From Legionella qingyii (GTDB lineage Bacteria > Pseudomonadota > Gammaproteobacteria > Legionellales > Legionellaceae): a DNA stretch of 64,000 nt. The stretch is from assembly GCF_003184185.1 (NCBI RefSeq), contig NZ_QHJG01000007.1, positions 3,708 through 67,707 on the forward strand, read 5' to 3'. The translations under genes and the position numbers were made by a program. Below the pieces are notes generated by a model that did not search any database, had not been told where the DNA came from, and saw only the letters and a list, made by a program, of their open reading frames with translations. Within the stretch, counting starts at the first letter, position 1. Each line of letters opens with the position of its first letter. This document shows, in pieces, positions 8,769 through 18,354 of this stretch.

Positions 8769-9271
8769 ACATAAAAAGATACCTGACAACCGTGGAATTA
8801 CAAAAAGAATCCATGAAATTTTCTGCTGGTCATACTACTATTTTTTCTGCAACGGAAAGAGAACCATTACACGGCCATATGTATGGAGTTTATTTGGCAC
8901 TCACAACTTGGGTTGAAGAAAATGGGATGACCTTTGACTATCGCTATTATAAGGAGCGCGTCCATAAGTTATGTCGTTATTTGAATCAAACTTTTCTGAT
9001 GCCGCAATTTTCTCCCTTTTTGGAATATGCAGAGGATGAGGAATACTATTACTTTACCTTTAATCATAAAAAGATTCCCTTTCTTAAAGAGGATGTGACT
9101 TTATTACCAGTGACAAATATTACGGTAGAGGAATTATCGCGTTGGTTTGTGCAAGAGCTGATTAAAGATAAAGCCGAATTGGATCGGCACCGTATAGAGC
9201 ATGTGGTGGTCAAAGTTTTTTCAGCTCCAGGACAATCAGCCAATCATCAATGGCACAGAGCGCATGAATAA
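8765..9271 (+). CDS. 6-pyruvoyl-tetrahydropterin synthase / QueD-family protein, variant active site
   Basis: This 168-residue protein has the T-fold zinc ligands FSAGH (His23) and HGHMY (His36, His38), and ends with the VVVKVFSAPGQSANH strand. The Cys of the CxxxHGH motif used by PTPS and QueD is missing: arginine stands at that place with Glu31 and Glu33 beside it. It is also longer than QueD (about 120 residues), with an insertion around residues 78-105. It may act on a dihydroneopterin derivative instead of performing the QueD reaction, but this is inference. It is coupled to midA by ATGA and overlaps priA by eight bases. Confidence 0.78.
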   Translation: MNIKRYLTTVELQKESMKFSAGHTTIFSATEREPLHGHMYGVYLALTTWVEENGMTFDYRYYKERVHKLCRYLNQTFLMPQFSPFLEYAEDEEYYYFTFNHKKIPFLKEDVTLLPVTNITVEELSRWFVQELIKDKAELDRHRIEHVVVKVFSAPGQSANHQWHRAHE

Positions 9272-11567
9272 AAGCGAGCAAGACCCTTCTATAGACCATC
9301 CTCACTCATCAATGCCTACTGAAGTCTCCCTGGATATGATGGAGCACCATGATGATGGGGAGCCTACGACACAACACATTGAGCAAAATGGGAATACTGT
9401 GTATCAAGTTTGTATTCCCCATACCCATAGAGATTATTTTGATTATGTTGGTGAAAGACTTACTCCTCGCATTGGCACGCGCGTCTGGGTTCCATTTCGC
9501 AAACAAATACGTTTAGGTTTAGTAGTCGGCAAAAATAAATCCTCATACGATGTTGCCTCATTAAAAAGCATCAGCACAATTATTGATGACCAGCCATTAA
9601 TTGATAAAGCAATGTTGACGTTATGCTCCTGGATTGCCAATTATTATCAGTCCCCTTTGTCTGAAGTATTGCCACTCGCCATACCTAAAAAATATCGATT
9701 AGGACTGCCTTGCCAATTACCTATGAGCGATTTTTATCAACTGGCATTACCTCTGGAAGAGGCCAAAAAGCTTATTCCGGCTCGAGCTCGCAAACAACAG
9801 GAGCTGATTGAATTTCTGAGTACCCAAAAAGAACCCGTTGCCAAATATTGTTTGACAGAAAAAGGATTTAATTCCACCCAACTCTGTAGCTTGCTTGCGG
9901 CTCAGGTTCTTTCTTTATCTCAGCAAATTATACTGCCAGAACAAGCTAATGCTTCCCCATCTTCTCCATTAATACTTAATGCTGAACAAGCTGAAGCTGT
10001 TGCTGCAATTAAGGAAGCACTCCATCAATATCAGTGTTTTTTATTACAAGGAGTTACAGGAAGCGGCAAAACAGAAGTTTATTTACATGTTATCGCTCAG
10101 GTACTTGAGCAACAAAAGCAAGTGTTAGTCCTGGTACCCGAGATTGGGTTAACTCCACAATTGGTGACGCGATTTACCTCACGCTTTAAACAGTCTGTTG
10201 CAGTGATTCACTCCAGCCTGAACGAATCAGAAAGACAAATTGCTTGGCAATTAGCAAAAGAAGGCAAGGTTAAAATAGTGATAGGAACTCGAGCGGCAAT
10301 TTTTACACCTATGCCTGATTTAGGGTTAATTGTAATTGATGAAGAGCATGATGCATCATTAAAACAAATGGAGGGGGTGCGCTACTCAGCGCGTGATACG
10401 GCGTTAATGCGGGCACATTTAATGAACATACCCATCATTTTGGGCTCCGCGACTCCCAGTTTGGAGAGTATGTATAATGTGGCGCAAAAAAAATACACTT
10501 TGTTGCGCTTGACTCATAAGGCACTGTCGACAACTCCATTACATTATCAACTGATCGATCTGCGCTCACAAACACTTCAACATGGTTTGGCAACTCCAAC
10601 CTTACATATTATCAAAGAGCATTTACTCAAACAAAATCAGGTTTTGGTATTTATTAATCGCCGAGGTTTCTCTCCTGTTCTTTTATGTCATCAATGTGGT
10701 TGGATGGTTGATTGTCGTGCTTGTGACAGTCATCTGACTCTGCATAAACAGTTAGGACAGATGATTTGTCATCATTGTGGATTGACCCAAAAAACTCCGG
10801 AACGATGTCATAATTGCCACAGTAAGGAATTAATTCCGGTTGGAGCCGGTACGCAACGTATACATGAGTTTTTAAGCACATATTTTCCAAATACGGAGGT
10901 TGTGCGAATTGATCGTGATGCAGTTCGCAAAAAAAATTCTCTTGATGAGCATTTGGACAAAATTCATACTGGTGAGGCACAGTTAATTGTTGGCACGCAA
11001 ATGTTAGCTAAAGGTCACCATTTTCCGCGCCTTTCTCTGGTTGTGGTGCTCGATGCTGATGCGGGACTTTATAATCAAGATTTTCGGGCCCTGGAGCATT
11101 TGGGGCAATTGTTAATGCAAGTTTCGGGACGGGCCGGTCGAGAGGAACTCGCTGGCCAAGTTTTGATTCAAACCCACTTACCCAATCATCCCCTACTTAA
11201 TTTATTGATTCAACAAGGATATGATCCATTTGCAGATGCATTATTAGCTACACGCCAAAAAGCACAACTGCCTCCTTTTCACTATTTGGCTGTAATTAGG
11301 GCGCAAGGAAAAGTAGCGGGCAGCGTATTAAAATTTTTGCATGCAGCTAAAGAGCATATCCTGACCCCATCCATTACTGTAATGGGACCAGCGCCTGCCC
11401 CTATGCCTCGAAAGGCCAATCAATACCGCATGCAGTTATTACTTAAATCTTCTTCCAGGAAAATACTGAAAAACTCTTTAACGCAATTGCGTGAATGGTT
11501 AACAGGTAATAAATTAGGTAATGGTGTGCGTTGGAATGTGGATGTCGACCCTATGGATTTATCATGA
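9264..11567 (+). CDS. priA: primosomal protein N' (PriA replication-restart helicase)
   Basis: The 767-residue product contains the DNA-binding region HTHRDYFDY...GTRVWVPFRKQIRLGLVVG, the helicase Walker A GVTGSGKTEVY, Walker B DEEHD, the GSATPSLES motif III, and the zinc-binding block CHQC...CRAC...CHHC...CHNC between helicase motifs. It is a 3'-5' helicase that reloads the replisome at stalled forks. From the ATG at 9264 there are about 45 residues, rich in Asp, His and Glu, before the usual PriA start. This may be a real extension, or the true start may be a later codon. It shares eight bases with the end of the PTPS-like gene. Confidence 0.95.
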   Translation: MNKSEQDPSIDHPHSSMPTEVSLDMMEHHDDGEPTTQHIEQNGNTVYQVCIPHTHRDYFDYVGERLTPRIGTRVWVPFRKQIRLGLVVGKNKSSYDVASLKSISTIIDDQPLIDKAMLTLCSWIANYYQSPLSEVLPLAIPKKYRLGLPCQLPMSDFYQLALPLEEAKKLIPARARKQQELIEFLSTQKEPVAKYCLTEKGFNSTQLCSLLAAQVLSLSQQIILPEQANASPSSPLILNAEQAEAVAAIKEALHQYQCFLLQGVTGSGKTEVYLHVIAQVLEQQKQVLVLVPEIGLTPQLVTRFTSRFKQSVAVIHSSLNESERQIAWQLAKEGKVKIVIGTRAAIFTPMPDLGLIVIDEEHDASLKQMEGVRYSARDTALMRAHLMNIPIILGSATPSLESMYNVAQKKYTLLRLTHKALSTTPLHYQLIDLRSQTLQHGLATPTLHIIKEHLLKQNQVLVFINRRGFSPVLLCHQCGWMVDCRACDSHLTLHKQLGQMICHHCGLTQKTPERCHNCHSKELIPVGAGTQRIHEFLSTYFPNTEVVRIDRDAVRKKNSLDEHLDKIHTGEAQLIVGTQMLAKGHHFPRLSLVVVLDADAGLYNQDFRALEHLGQLLMQVSGRAGREELAGQVLIQTHLPNHPLLNLLIQQGYDPFADALLATRQKAQLPPFHYLAVIRAQGKVAGSVLKFLHAAKEHILTPSITVMGPAPAPMPRKANQYRMQLLLKSSSRKILKNSLTQLREWLTGNKLGNGVRWNVDVDPMDLS

Positions 11568-11577
11568 TGGAGATAAA

Positions 11578-11970
11578 ATGACTGATTTGAATATTGAAAT
11601 ACATAAAAAAGTTTTTTCCGTTGCTTGGGGCGATATGGATGCACTAGGCCATGTAAATAACGCCCGCTATTTTGATTATTTTCAAGAAGCACGCATTGAA
11701 TGGTTAAGACAGTTGAATATTAGTATGACTGAAAAAACTGGTCCCGTAGTAATTCACGTTGCGTGTACCTTTTTAAAACCAGTGATTTATCCTGCAATAG
11801 TAACTTTGCGCTCGCGAATACATAGCCTTGGGAATTCAAGCATGATGATGGATCATGATCTGTATCAGGATGATGTCATCATGGCGCAAGGCAGCTGCAA
11901 AATTGTATGGGTGGATTATACGCAAAACAAATCTGTGCCTTTACCTGATGAGATCCGTAGACTTTTTTGA
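11578..11970 (+). CDS. 4-hydroxybenzoyl-CoA-type hotdog acyl-CoA thioesterase
   Basis: The 130-residue product starts at an ATG with a GGAGAT ribosome site five bases away; a longer frame runs back into priA and was not used. It has the hotdog signature WGDMDALGHVNNARYFDYF, with the catalytic Asp in the WxDxDxxGHVNN motif, followed by EARIEWL. These enzymes hydrolyse acyl-CoA thioesters in the cytoplasm; chain-length preference cannot be read from sequence. It begins 10 bases after priA and is probably cotranscribed. Confidence 0.88.
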   Translation: MTDLNIEIHKKVFSVAWGDMDALGHVNNARYFDYFQEARIEWLRQLNISMTEKTGPVVIHVACTFLKPVIYPAIVTLRSRIHSLGNSSMMMDHDLYQDDVIMAQGSCKIVWVDYTQNKSVPLPDEIRRLF

Positions 11971-12020
11971 AAGCAAGTAAGCGGAGGAAAGGGAGCCTGG
12001 CAATAAAAGTAGGGATTTTT

Positions 12021-12103
12021 GTCATTCCCGCGAAGGCGGGAATCTATTCTTATAGTAGCACCATGCTTTTCTGGAGATGGGTTCCCGCCTTCGCGGGAAC
12101 GAC
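12021..12103. repeat. nested inverted repeat (REP/MITE-like), copy 1
   Basis: The arms 12021-12043 and 12081-12103 are 23-base inverted copies with two mismatches, separated by a 37-base AT-rich spacer. Each arm is itself a hairpin built on TTCCCGC/GCGGGAA. Related copies sit at 49771-49902 and 49980-50112 with the same GTCATTCCCGCGAAGG start, a similar spacer (ATCTATTCTT...GTAGCA) and an ...AACGACAGTTTTTTT end. It lies between the thioesterase gene and the end of thyA. No transposase is nearby, so any movement would be in trans. Confidence 0.92.
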
Positions 12104-12202
12104 AGTTTTTTTTAAGGGAAGTGGGAACGGAGCGCGAAGTCTGGGTTTAACTGAACCTGAGATTTCCTGGGTTCCGCTTCGCTGATTCAGCTTACAATAC
12201 AT

Positions 12203-12997
12203 TTAAACCGCAATAGGCGCTTTGATTGCAGGATGGGATTGATAATTTACGAACTCGAAATCATCATAAACATATTCAAATAACGATTGCGGCTTGCGTT
12301 TGATATTCAGGGTGGGCAATGGTAATGGCTCCCTGGCTAATTGAGTGCGCGCCTGTTCCAAATGATTGAGATACAAATGGCAATCGCCACCGGTCCATAT
12401 AAAATCACCTACATTAAGATTGCATTGCTGAGCAACCATGTGAGTGAGCAATGAATAAGATGCAATATTAAAAGGTACACCCAAAAATACATCAGCAGAG
12501 CGTTGATATAACTGACAAGAAAGGGTTTTATTTGCTACATAAAATTGGAATAGGGCATGACAGGGCATTAAAGCCATTTGATCCAGTTCCCCAACGTTCC
12601 ACGCACTGACCAACAAGCGGCGTGAATCAGGATTGGTTTTTATTTGTTGTATGACGTCACTGAGTTGATCAATGGTGCGGCCATCGGGTATTGGCCAATT
12701 TCGCCACTGCTTGCCATAAATAGGCCCCAACTCCCCATTGCTATCAGCCCATTCGTCCCAAATAGTAACCCCGTTTTCATTTAAATAGGAGATGTTAGTA
12801 TCTCCTTTTAAAAACCAGAGTAATTCATGCACAATACTTCGCATATGTAATTTTTTGGTAGTGACTAAAGGAAACCCTTGGCGTAAATCAAATCGCATTT
12901 GATAACCAAAAACCGATAAAGTTCCTGTGCCGGTGCGATCTGCTTTTTGGTTGCCGTGCTGTAAAATATGTTCTAACAAGTTTAAATAAGTTTTCAT
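12203..12997 (-). CDS. thyA: thymidylate synthase ThyA
   Basis: The 264-residue protein is the same length as the E. coli enzyme. It has [18 protein letters not shown] near the N-terminus, the active-site cysteine in [14 protein letters not shown], the phosphate-binding [17 protein letters not shown] and the C-terminal PAIKAPIAV. It converts dUMP and methylene-tetrahydrofolate to dTMP and dihydrofolate. Its start overlaps the stop of lgt by four bases (ATGA), the same lgt-thyA pairing known from other gammaproteobacteria. Confidence 0.98.
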   Translation of the reverse strand: MKTYLNLLEHILQHGNQKADRTGTGTLSVFGYQMRFDLRQGFPLVTTKKLHMRSIVHELLWFLKGDTNISYLNENGVTIWDEWADSNGELGPIYGKQWRNWPIPDGRTIDQLSDVIQQIKTNPDSRRLLVSAWNVGELDQMALMPCHALFQFYVANKTLSCQLYQRSADVFLGVPFNIASYSLLTHMVAQQCNLNVGDFIWTGGDCHLYLNHLEQARTQLAREPLPLPTLNIKRKPQSLFEYVYDDFEFVNYQSHPAIKAPIAV

Positions 12998-13764
12998 CGT
13001 TTAACCCACCATAACCAAAATCCCAGTAATAACATGGGAATAGATAAGATTTGTCCCATAGTCAACCATCCAAAGGCAATATAGCCGAGTTGTGGATCAG
13101 GTTGTCGGAAAAACTCAGCAATGATACGACAAATCGCGTACCCTATTAAAAAAACAGCGGATACTCGGCCCGTAGGGCGGGGTATACGCGCATAAATCCA
13201 AACGAGAAGGAACAAGCCAATGCCTTCCAGGCCAAATTCATATAACTCCGAAGGATGGCGGGGTTGATTATCAACATGGCTATATACCATACCCCAAGGC
13301 ATGTCAGTAACCCGTCCCCATAATTCACCGTTAATAAAGTTACCAATTCGCCCAGCGCCTAAACCTATGGGAACCAGTGGGGCAATAAAATCCCCTACAT
13401 CCAGGAATGATTTGCCACTTTTTCGAGAAAAGTACCAGAGTGCAACCGCAACACCCAGCAGGCCACCATGAAAAGACATTCCTCCTTGCCAGATTTTAAA
13501 TAATGCCAATGGATCATGTACCAATTCCGTGAAATTATAAAAAAGCATATAGCCGATGCGTCCGCCAATAATGACACCAAGGGCTGCGTAAAAGATCAAA
13601 TCACTGATTTGTTCCGAGGTCCAATCCAGTTGATAGTGCTTTGCACGCCAGTGAGCAAGTAACCAGCCACTAACAAAGCCAATCAAATACATTAATCCGT
13701 ACCAATGCACTTGTAACGGACCTATTGAGAATGCTACAGGATTTATATAAGGAAAAGTGAACAT
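12994..13764 (-). CDS. lgt: prolipoprotein diacylglyceryl transferase Lgt
   Basis: This 256-residue inner-membrane enzyme adds diacylglycerol from phosphatidylglycerol to the lipobox Cys of prolipoproteins. The family motifs [31 protein letters not shown] and the Lgt signature [16 protein letters not shown] are all present, with about seven membrane segments. It is the first gene of the thyA pair and is separated from ptsP by about 84 bases. Confidence 0.98.
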   Translation of the reverse strand: MFTFPYINPVAFSIGPLQVHWYGLMYLIGFVSGWLLAHWRAKHYQLDWTSEQISDLIFYAALGVIIGGRIGYMLFYNFTELVHDPLALFKIWQGGMSFHGGLLGVAVALWYFSRKSGKSFLDVGDFIAPLVPIGLGAGRIGNFINGELWGRVTDMPWGMVYSHVDNQPRHPSELYEFGLEGIGLFLLVWIYARIPRPTGRVSAVFLIGYAICRIIAEFFRQPDPQLGYIAFGWLTMGQILSIPMLLLGFWLWWVKR

Positions 13765-13848
13765 ATCTTTTTAAGTTCCTTTTTTATTTACATGCACATA
13801 AAAATGAAGAGAGTGCACCCAAGCTATATTGTTCAATCAGGTTTCTAT

Positions 13849-16146
13849 TCATAAAGACTTTCCGGCTCTGATGAGACCACCCAATCCTTCATCTTCCAGG
13901 GCTTTTTGTAAATGAAAGCGTATTTGTGCAGGATGTTCAAATTCCAGTACTTCAGCAAGAATCTTACGGGCATTTGCAATGGCGAAATTACGAATAACCC
14001 ATTTTACTCGCGGTAAGCTCGAAGAGTTCATACTTAAAGTATCAAAGCCCATAGCAATTAGCAAAATAACTGCTAAAGGATCGCTGGCCATTTCGCCACA
14101 AATACTGACCTCTACTCCTGCTGCATGACCGCCTTCAACAACCTTTAGCAAAACACGCAGCATGGCTGGATGCATCGAGTCATAAAGGCCTGCAACTCGG
14201 GCATTGTTTCTATCTACAGCCAGAAAATATTGCGTCAAGTCATTACTGCCCACGGAGATAAAATCAACTCTCTTGGCAATTTCGCGCGCTAAATAGGCGG
14301 CAGCAGGGACTTCGATCATGACGCCTAATTTGGGCTTTTCAATGACACACCCTTCTTCTAATAATTCAGTAAATGCTTGATCAATAAGATAAGAAGCTTC
14401 CTCAACTTCACTTAAATTAGTGACCATAGGTAGCATGATACGCAAATTATTTAACTCTTCACTCGCACGCATCATCGCACGAATTTGCATCAAGAAGACA
14501 TCAGGATGATCCAGAGTGACGCGAATCCCTCGCCATCCTAAGTAGGGGTTATCTTCTGCCACAGGAAAGTAGGGCAATACTTTATCACCGCCAATATCCA
14601 GCGTCCGCATGGTCACCGGACGGGGGGCAAAAGCTTTCAGGGTTTGTCGATAAATAATAGTTTGCTCATCTTCTGAAGGGAAATGATCGCGGCTCATAAA
14701 CGGAACTTCTGAACGATATAGACCAACTCCTTCTGCGCCGACACTCATGGATAAACCGGCGTCCATGGCTAAACCCGTGTTTACTTGCAACGATACTTTA
14801 TAGTTATCAATCGTTTCTGCAGGTTTATCTCGTAAACTTACCAGGCTCTGAGTTAATGCCTGCTCTTCTTGCTCGAGGAGTTTGAATTCTGCGAGCACTG
14901 ATTTCGATGGTGAAATATAAACTTGTCCATAATATCCATCAACAACAATGGCACGGCGAGAGATCAAATCTAATTTTAAACCACGAACACCCATCACTGT
15001 GGGTATGCCAAGCGCGCGGGCTAAAATAGCGACATGAGAGTTATTAGAGCCCTTGGCCGATACCACTCCCGCCAGATATCCTTCAGGGACTTCTGCTAAT
15101 GCTGCGGCGGTTACTTCCTCTCCGACCAGGACCGTTCTTTTGGGGTAAACAATTTCTTCTTGTTGTGACCATTGTAATGCGGCTAAAACGCGCCGTCCCA
15201 AATCACGAAAATCACTAGCCCGTTCACGAAGGTATGAATCTTCCATGCTTTCAAATTGGGCGATGTGCTTTTTAATCACAGTCGCCAAGGCTGCCTGAGC
15301 CCCAATTTTCTCGCTACGAATCACATGTTCTACTTCAATGCCCAAGCTGTCTTTATCAAGAATACGCAAGTAGACATCGAATAGAGCATGCTCATCTTCT
15401 GCAACAACGGATTTCATGCGTTTGCTTAAGCGATGCATGTCCTCTCTAGTGGATTCCAGTGCTTCATAAAACGCATTAATTTCCTCATCCAAAGTCTCGA
15501 CAGGATTTTGTGGAACTGCATCGATATCTGCTTGTGGGTATACAACCACTGCAGTACCTATCCCGATACCTGGAACAGAACCAATTCCTGCCAGTGCTGC
15601 AGGGCTTAAGTCGACTTTTTTAGTAACCCCCATAGGCTTGGGTTGAGTTAACTCAGCCAATTCGCCTGTTGCTTCGGCATGAGCGATAATTCCACCAAGT
15701 TGGGCTGCCAGGGTAATTAAAAAAGATTCTTCCGTATCATCGAAGTAACGTTGTTCTGTTTGTTGAACAATGAGCACACCATAGAGCTTTCTATGTTGAA
15801 TAATCGGCACGCCTAAAAATGCCTTAAGGTGTTCTTCTCCCAATAAGGTATTATGATAGAAATCAGGATGAGAGGGTGCATCTTCGAGATTAATCGGTTC
15901 TTCGCGTCGTCCGACAAGACCTACCAGGCCACTATCAAATGCAATGCGAACTCGGAATTGAGCTTGCTTGTTTAAACCTTCGGTTGCAATAAGAACGTAT
16001 TCGGCATGTTTGGTATCGATGAGGTAAACGGAAGCGGCCTCTACATTAATGGCTTTATTAATTTGTTGCACCAAAATGCCAAGGGCCTCTGAGAGCTGCT
16101 TGGCAGCAGTGACTTCTTGAACTATCCGCTTAAGTACTTTGAGCAT
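13849..16146 (-). CDS. ptsP: phosphoenolpyruvate-protein phosphotransferase PtsP (EI-Ntr)
   Basis: The 765-residue protein joins an N-terminal GAF domain (about residues 1-160) to a complete PTS enzyme I. The phosphorylated histidine is in GSNNSHVAILARA (His371), the PEP-binding barrel follows with GVGLYRSEVPFM, TLDIGGDK, and the catalytic cysteine lies in VSICGEMASDP. EI-Ntr passes phosphate from PEP to NPr and on to EIIA-Ntr, a regulatory relay that responds to nitrogen through the GAF domain. It follows rppH with about 52 bases between, the order seen in many gammaproteobacteria. Confidence 0.97.
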   Translation of the reverse strand: MLKVLKRIVQEVTAAKQLSEALGILVQQINKAINVEAASVYLIDTKHAEYVLIATEGLNKQAQFRVRIAFDSGLVGLVGRREEPINLEDAPSHPDFYHNTLLGEEHLKAFLGVPIIQHRKLYGVLIVQQTEQRYFDDTEESFLITLAAQLGGIIAHAEATGELAELTQPKPMGVTKKVDLSPAALAGIGSVPGIGIGTAVVVYPQADIDAVPQNPVETLDEEINAFYEALESTREDMHRLSKRMKSVVAEDEHALFDVYLRILDKDSLGIEVEHVIRSEKIGAQAALATVIKKHIAQFESMEDSYLRERASDFRDLGRRVLAALQWSQQEEIVYPKRTVLVGEEVTAAALAEVPEGYLAGVVSAKGSNNSHVAILARALGIPTVMGVRGLKLDLISRRAIVVDGYYGQVYISPSKSVLAEFKLLEQEEQALTQSLVSLRDKPAETIDNYKVSLQVNTGLAMDAGLSMSVGAEGVGLYRSEVPFMSRDHFPSEDEQTIIYRQTLKAFAPRPVTMRTLDIGGDKVLPYFPVAEDNPYLGWRGIRVTLDHPDVFLMQIRAMMRASEELNNLRIMLPMVTNLSEVEEASYLIDQAFTELLEEGCVIEKPKLGVMIEVPAAAYLAREIAKRVDFISVGSNDLTQYFLAVDRNNARVAGLYDSMHPAMLRVLLKVVEGGHAAGVEVSICGEMASDPLAVILLIAMGFDTLSMNSSSLPRVKWVIRNFAIANARKILAEVLEFEHPAQIRFHLQKALEDEGLGGLIRAGKSL

Positions 16147-16198
16147 CTATGCCTATGATTACCTCTTTTTGTAAATGGTCATCGGAATTGTAAGATCA

Positions 16199-16732
16199 TT
16201 ATATCTCGCGTGACCTATGGCCTTTCTTTCGTTTCATGCCGTAAGGTGTACGGCGATTCTTTTTTAATAAAGGTTCAAGCTCTTTTAACGCTTGCATGTA
16301 AACTTGGCGTTTAAAAAAGATAACCTGTCCTTCTGGCTCGTGAAAATCAACCCAACGCCAGCTGTCAAATTCTGGTGAGTCACTGAGATCCAGTTTGACT
16401 TTTTGCTCACTGGCAATGAGCTTTAACAAGTACCATTTCTGTTTTTGCCCTATTACTAAAGGCTCGCTGCCATGACGTAGATATTGTTTTGGAAGTCTGT
16501 ACTTAAGCCAACGCTTGGTCGAGCCAATGACTTCAACATCTTCCTTATCCAAACCTACTTCCTCATGCAATTCCCGGAACATTGCTTCTAATGATGTTTC
16601 GCCTGCGGCCAAGCCGCCTTGCGGAAATTGCCAAGCATCATGACCAGTTCTTCTACCCCAAAAAACCCTATTCTGTGCGTTGACAAGGATAATACCTACA
16701 TTCAACCGATAACCGGCACGATCAATCACCAT
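16199..16732 (-). CDS. rppH: RNA pyrophosphohydrolase RppH (Nudix)
   Basis: The 177-residue product has the Nudix box from Gly39 to Leu61 with the catalytic REL-x-EE core, preceded by GHDAWQFPQGG. RppH removes pyrophosphate from the 5' end of triphosphorylated RNA and so starts RNase E-dependent decay. The beginning DRAGYRLNVGIILVN is typical of the family. The basic C-terminal tail (RRTPYGMKRKKGHRSREI) is a little longer than in E. coli. It lies just upstream of ptsP and is probably the first gene of that operon. Confidence 0.96.
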   Translation of the reverse strand: MVIDRAGYRLNVGIILVNAQNRVFWGRRTGHDAWQFPQGGLAAGETSLEAMFRELHEEVGLDKEDVEVIGSTKRWLKYRLPKQYLRHGSEPLVIGQKQKWYLLKLIASEQKVKLDLSDSPEFDSWRWVDFHEPEGQVIFFKRQVYMQALKELEPLLKKNRRTPYGMKRKKGHRSREI

Positions 16733-17181
16733 GATGTCACTGTTTAGATTAAACCGCTAATAGCTCGATTTTTCCATAAACTGCAAGACCTTGGCAATTA
16801 AATCTGTAATTATTATTGAAAAAAGGTAACTACTCAATAAAAACTATCATGTTCTATTTCTGAATATTGGCGCTATTGCCATTAAGCTGATCGATTTAAG
16901 CTGTAATCTTGGTCATCTCCGCGAAGGCAAAGATCCATTTTTAGATTGGCTTAGTGCTCTAAGTCGAAATAGAATCCTACCTGCGCGCTTAGGAATGACA
17001 AAAATTCTCAACTGACGGAATGTCAAGATCCTTAACTTAAGAAAGCACAGCGAAGCAACCAGAGAAATTTGAGATCAGATTAACCCGGATACCTGGCACC
17101 ATATCGCATTTAATAAAAATTATACACTATTTGCAATTTTTTAGTTATATAATTGGAACAAGTATTTCAATTTACAATCAT
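16733..17181. other. intergenic region with a degraded inverted repeat
   Basis: No gene was found in these 449 bases between the divergent rppH and asparaginase genes. The stretch 16912-16999 begins GTCATCTCCGCGAAGG and ends in GCGCGCTTAGGAATGAC, so its termini are inverted and resemble the nested inverted repeats at 12021 and 49980, but both arms have diverged. A TCCTTAACTTAAGAAAG sequence follows at about 17030. The promoters for both flanking genes must be here, but I see no convincing boxes. Confidence 0.6.
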
Positions 17182-18192
17182 ATGAAAAAGAGAATCTTAA
17201 TTATTAATACGGGCGGCACGATTAGCAGCATTAAAACAAAAAATGGATATGAGCCTGCTCCGGGATATGTGGAAGCTGCATTGCAACAAATTCCTTTGTT
17301 GATGCATCAAGACATGCCTGAGTATTCGATAAAGGAATATCATCCTTTGCTTGATTCATCCAATATGACGGTGCATGACTGGAATCGAATTGCCCGAGAT
17401 ATTGCCGATGATTATGCGCATTTTGATGGTTTTGTCGTATTCCACGGTACGGATACCATGGCTTATACTGCATCAGCTTTATCTTTTATGTTGGAGAATT
17501 TAAGTAAACCAGTGATTATCACAGGATCCCAAATTCCTTTATCAGAAGTTCGTAATGACGCAATAGATAATGTGGTTACTTCATTATGGCTTTGTGCCAA
17601 TCAACCCATACATGAAGTATGCATTTACTTTAATCAGCATTTATTACGTGGGAATCGAACCCAAAAAATTAGTTCACAGGGATTTAAAGCGTTTGATTCA
17701 CCGAATTATCCTCATCTAGCGGCTATAGGAATAGATATCAAGGTACATAAAAACCTTTTGCTCAAAAAACCGCAGCAGTCATTTCATTTACAAACGATTG
17801 AACCCCAATTTATAGCTAACTTCAGATTATTCCCGGGATTTGCCACCGATGTTTTGGCTTATATTTTAAATCAGCCCCTATGCGGTTTGATTTTGGAAAC
17901 CTATGGTGCGGGTAACGCTCAAAATAACGATCCTCGTTTTTTAAAATTGCTCCAAGATGCTTGTGCGCGAGGAGTGATCATTATTAATTGTACTCAATGC
18001 CAACAAGGTGGAGTAGAAATGAGTCAATATGCTACAGGACATTCCTTAAAAAATGCGGGGTTAGTTAGTGGTCATGATATGACTCCTGAGGCAGCACATT
18101 GCAAATTATTGTATTTGCTGAGTAAACGATTAGAAATTGTAGAAATAAAGAAGTTGATGGAAACAGATCTATGTGGTGAATTGACTTCATAG
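17182..18192 (+). CDS. ansA: L-asparaginase, type I (cytoplasmic) family
   Basis: The 336-residue product has both asparaginase signatures: INTGGTISS near the N-terminus (catalytic Thr) and HGTDTMAYTASALSF (residues 88-102, with Thr90, Asp91). ITGSQIPLSEVRNDA is also conserved. The absence of a signal peptide supports the cytoplasmic type I form. I use the ATG at 17182, because 17 extra upstream codons do not belong to the family. It hydrolyses asparagine to aspartate and ammonia; Glu-tRNA-amidotransferase-like members of the superfamily are less likely at this length. Confidence 0.92.
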   Translation: MKKRILIINTGGTISSIKTKNGYEPAPGYVEAALQQIPLLMHQDMPEYSIKEYHPLLDSSNMTVHDWNRIARDIADDYAHFDGFVVFHGTDTMAYTASALSFMLENLSKPVIITGSQIPLSEVRNDAIDNVVTSLWLCANQPIHEVCIYFNQHLLRGNRTQKISSQGFKAFDSPNYPHLAAIGIDIKVHKNLLLKKPQQSFHLQTIEPQFIANFRLFPGFATDVLAYILNQPLCGLILETYGAGNAQNNDPRFLKLLQDACARGVIIINCTQCQQGGVEMSQYATGHSLKNAGLVSGHDMTPEAAHCKLLYLLSKRLEIVEIKKLMETDLCGELTS

Positions 18193-18290
18193 GCAAGCGT
18201 TCATGTTTTTTCTTCGTCTATGATAGGCATTTAAATTTAGAGGCAGACTTTATAATATAATTGTCAGCAACTTAAGGGCTATGCCTGTAA

Positions 18291-18314
18291 AACCCAGGTA
18301 TGGTTTCCCGGGTT
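18291..18314. terminator. AACCCAGG/CCCGGGTT hairpin
   Basis: An 8-bp stem with one G-T wobble and an 8-base loop lies between the convergent ends of the asparaginase gene and the 275-residue unknown gene. A U-run is weak on both sides. It belongs to the same CCTGGGT-type hairpin family found after several genes in this window, so it may be a terminator or a dispersed repeat. Confidence 0.45.
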
Positions 18315-18354
18315 ATACTCATGGCAATTGGTATCATCTAGTGCAGCACAAATA

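Noticed and set aside
11967..12185. Open frame of about 72 codons containing VIPAKAG
   Set aside because: It is produced by reading through the nested inverted repeat at 12021-12103; no ribosome site or family supports a gene.
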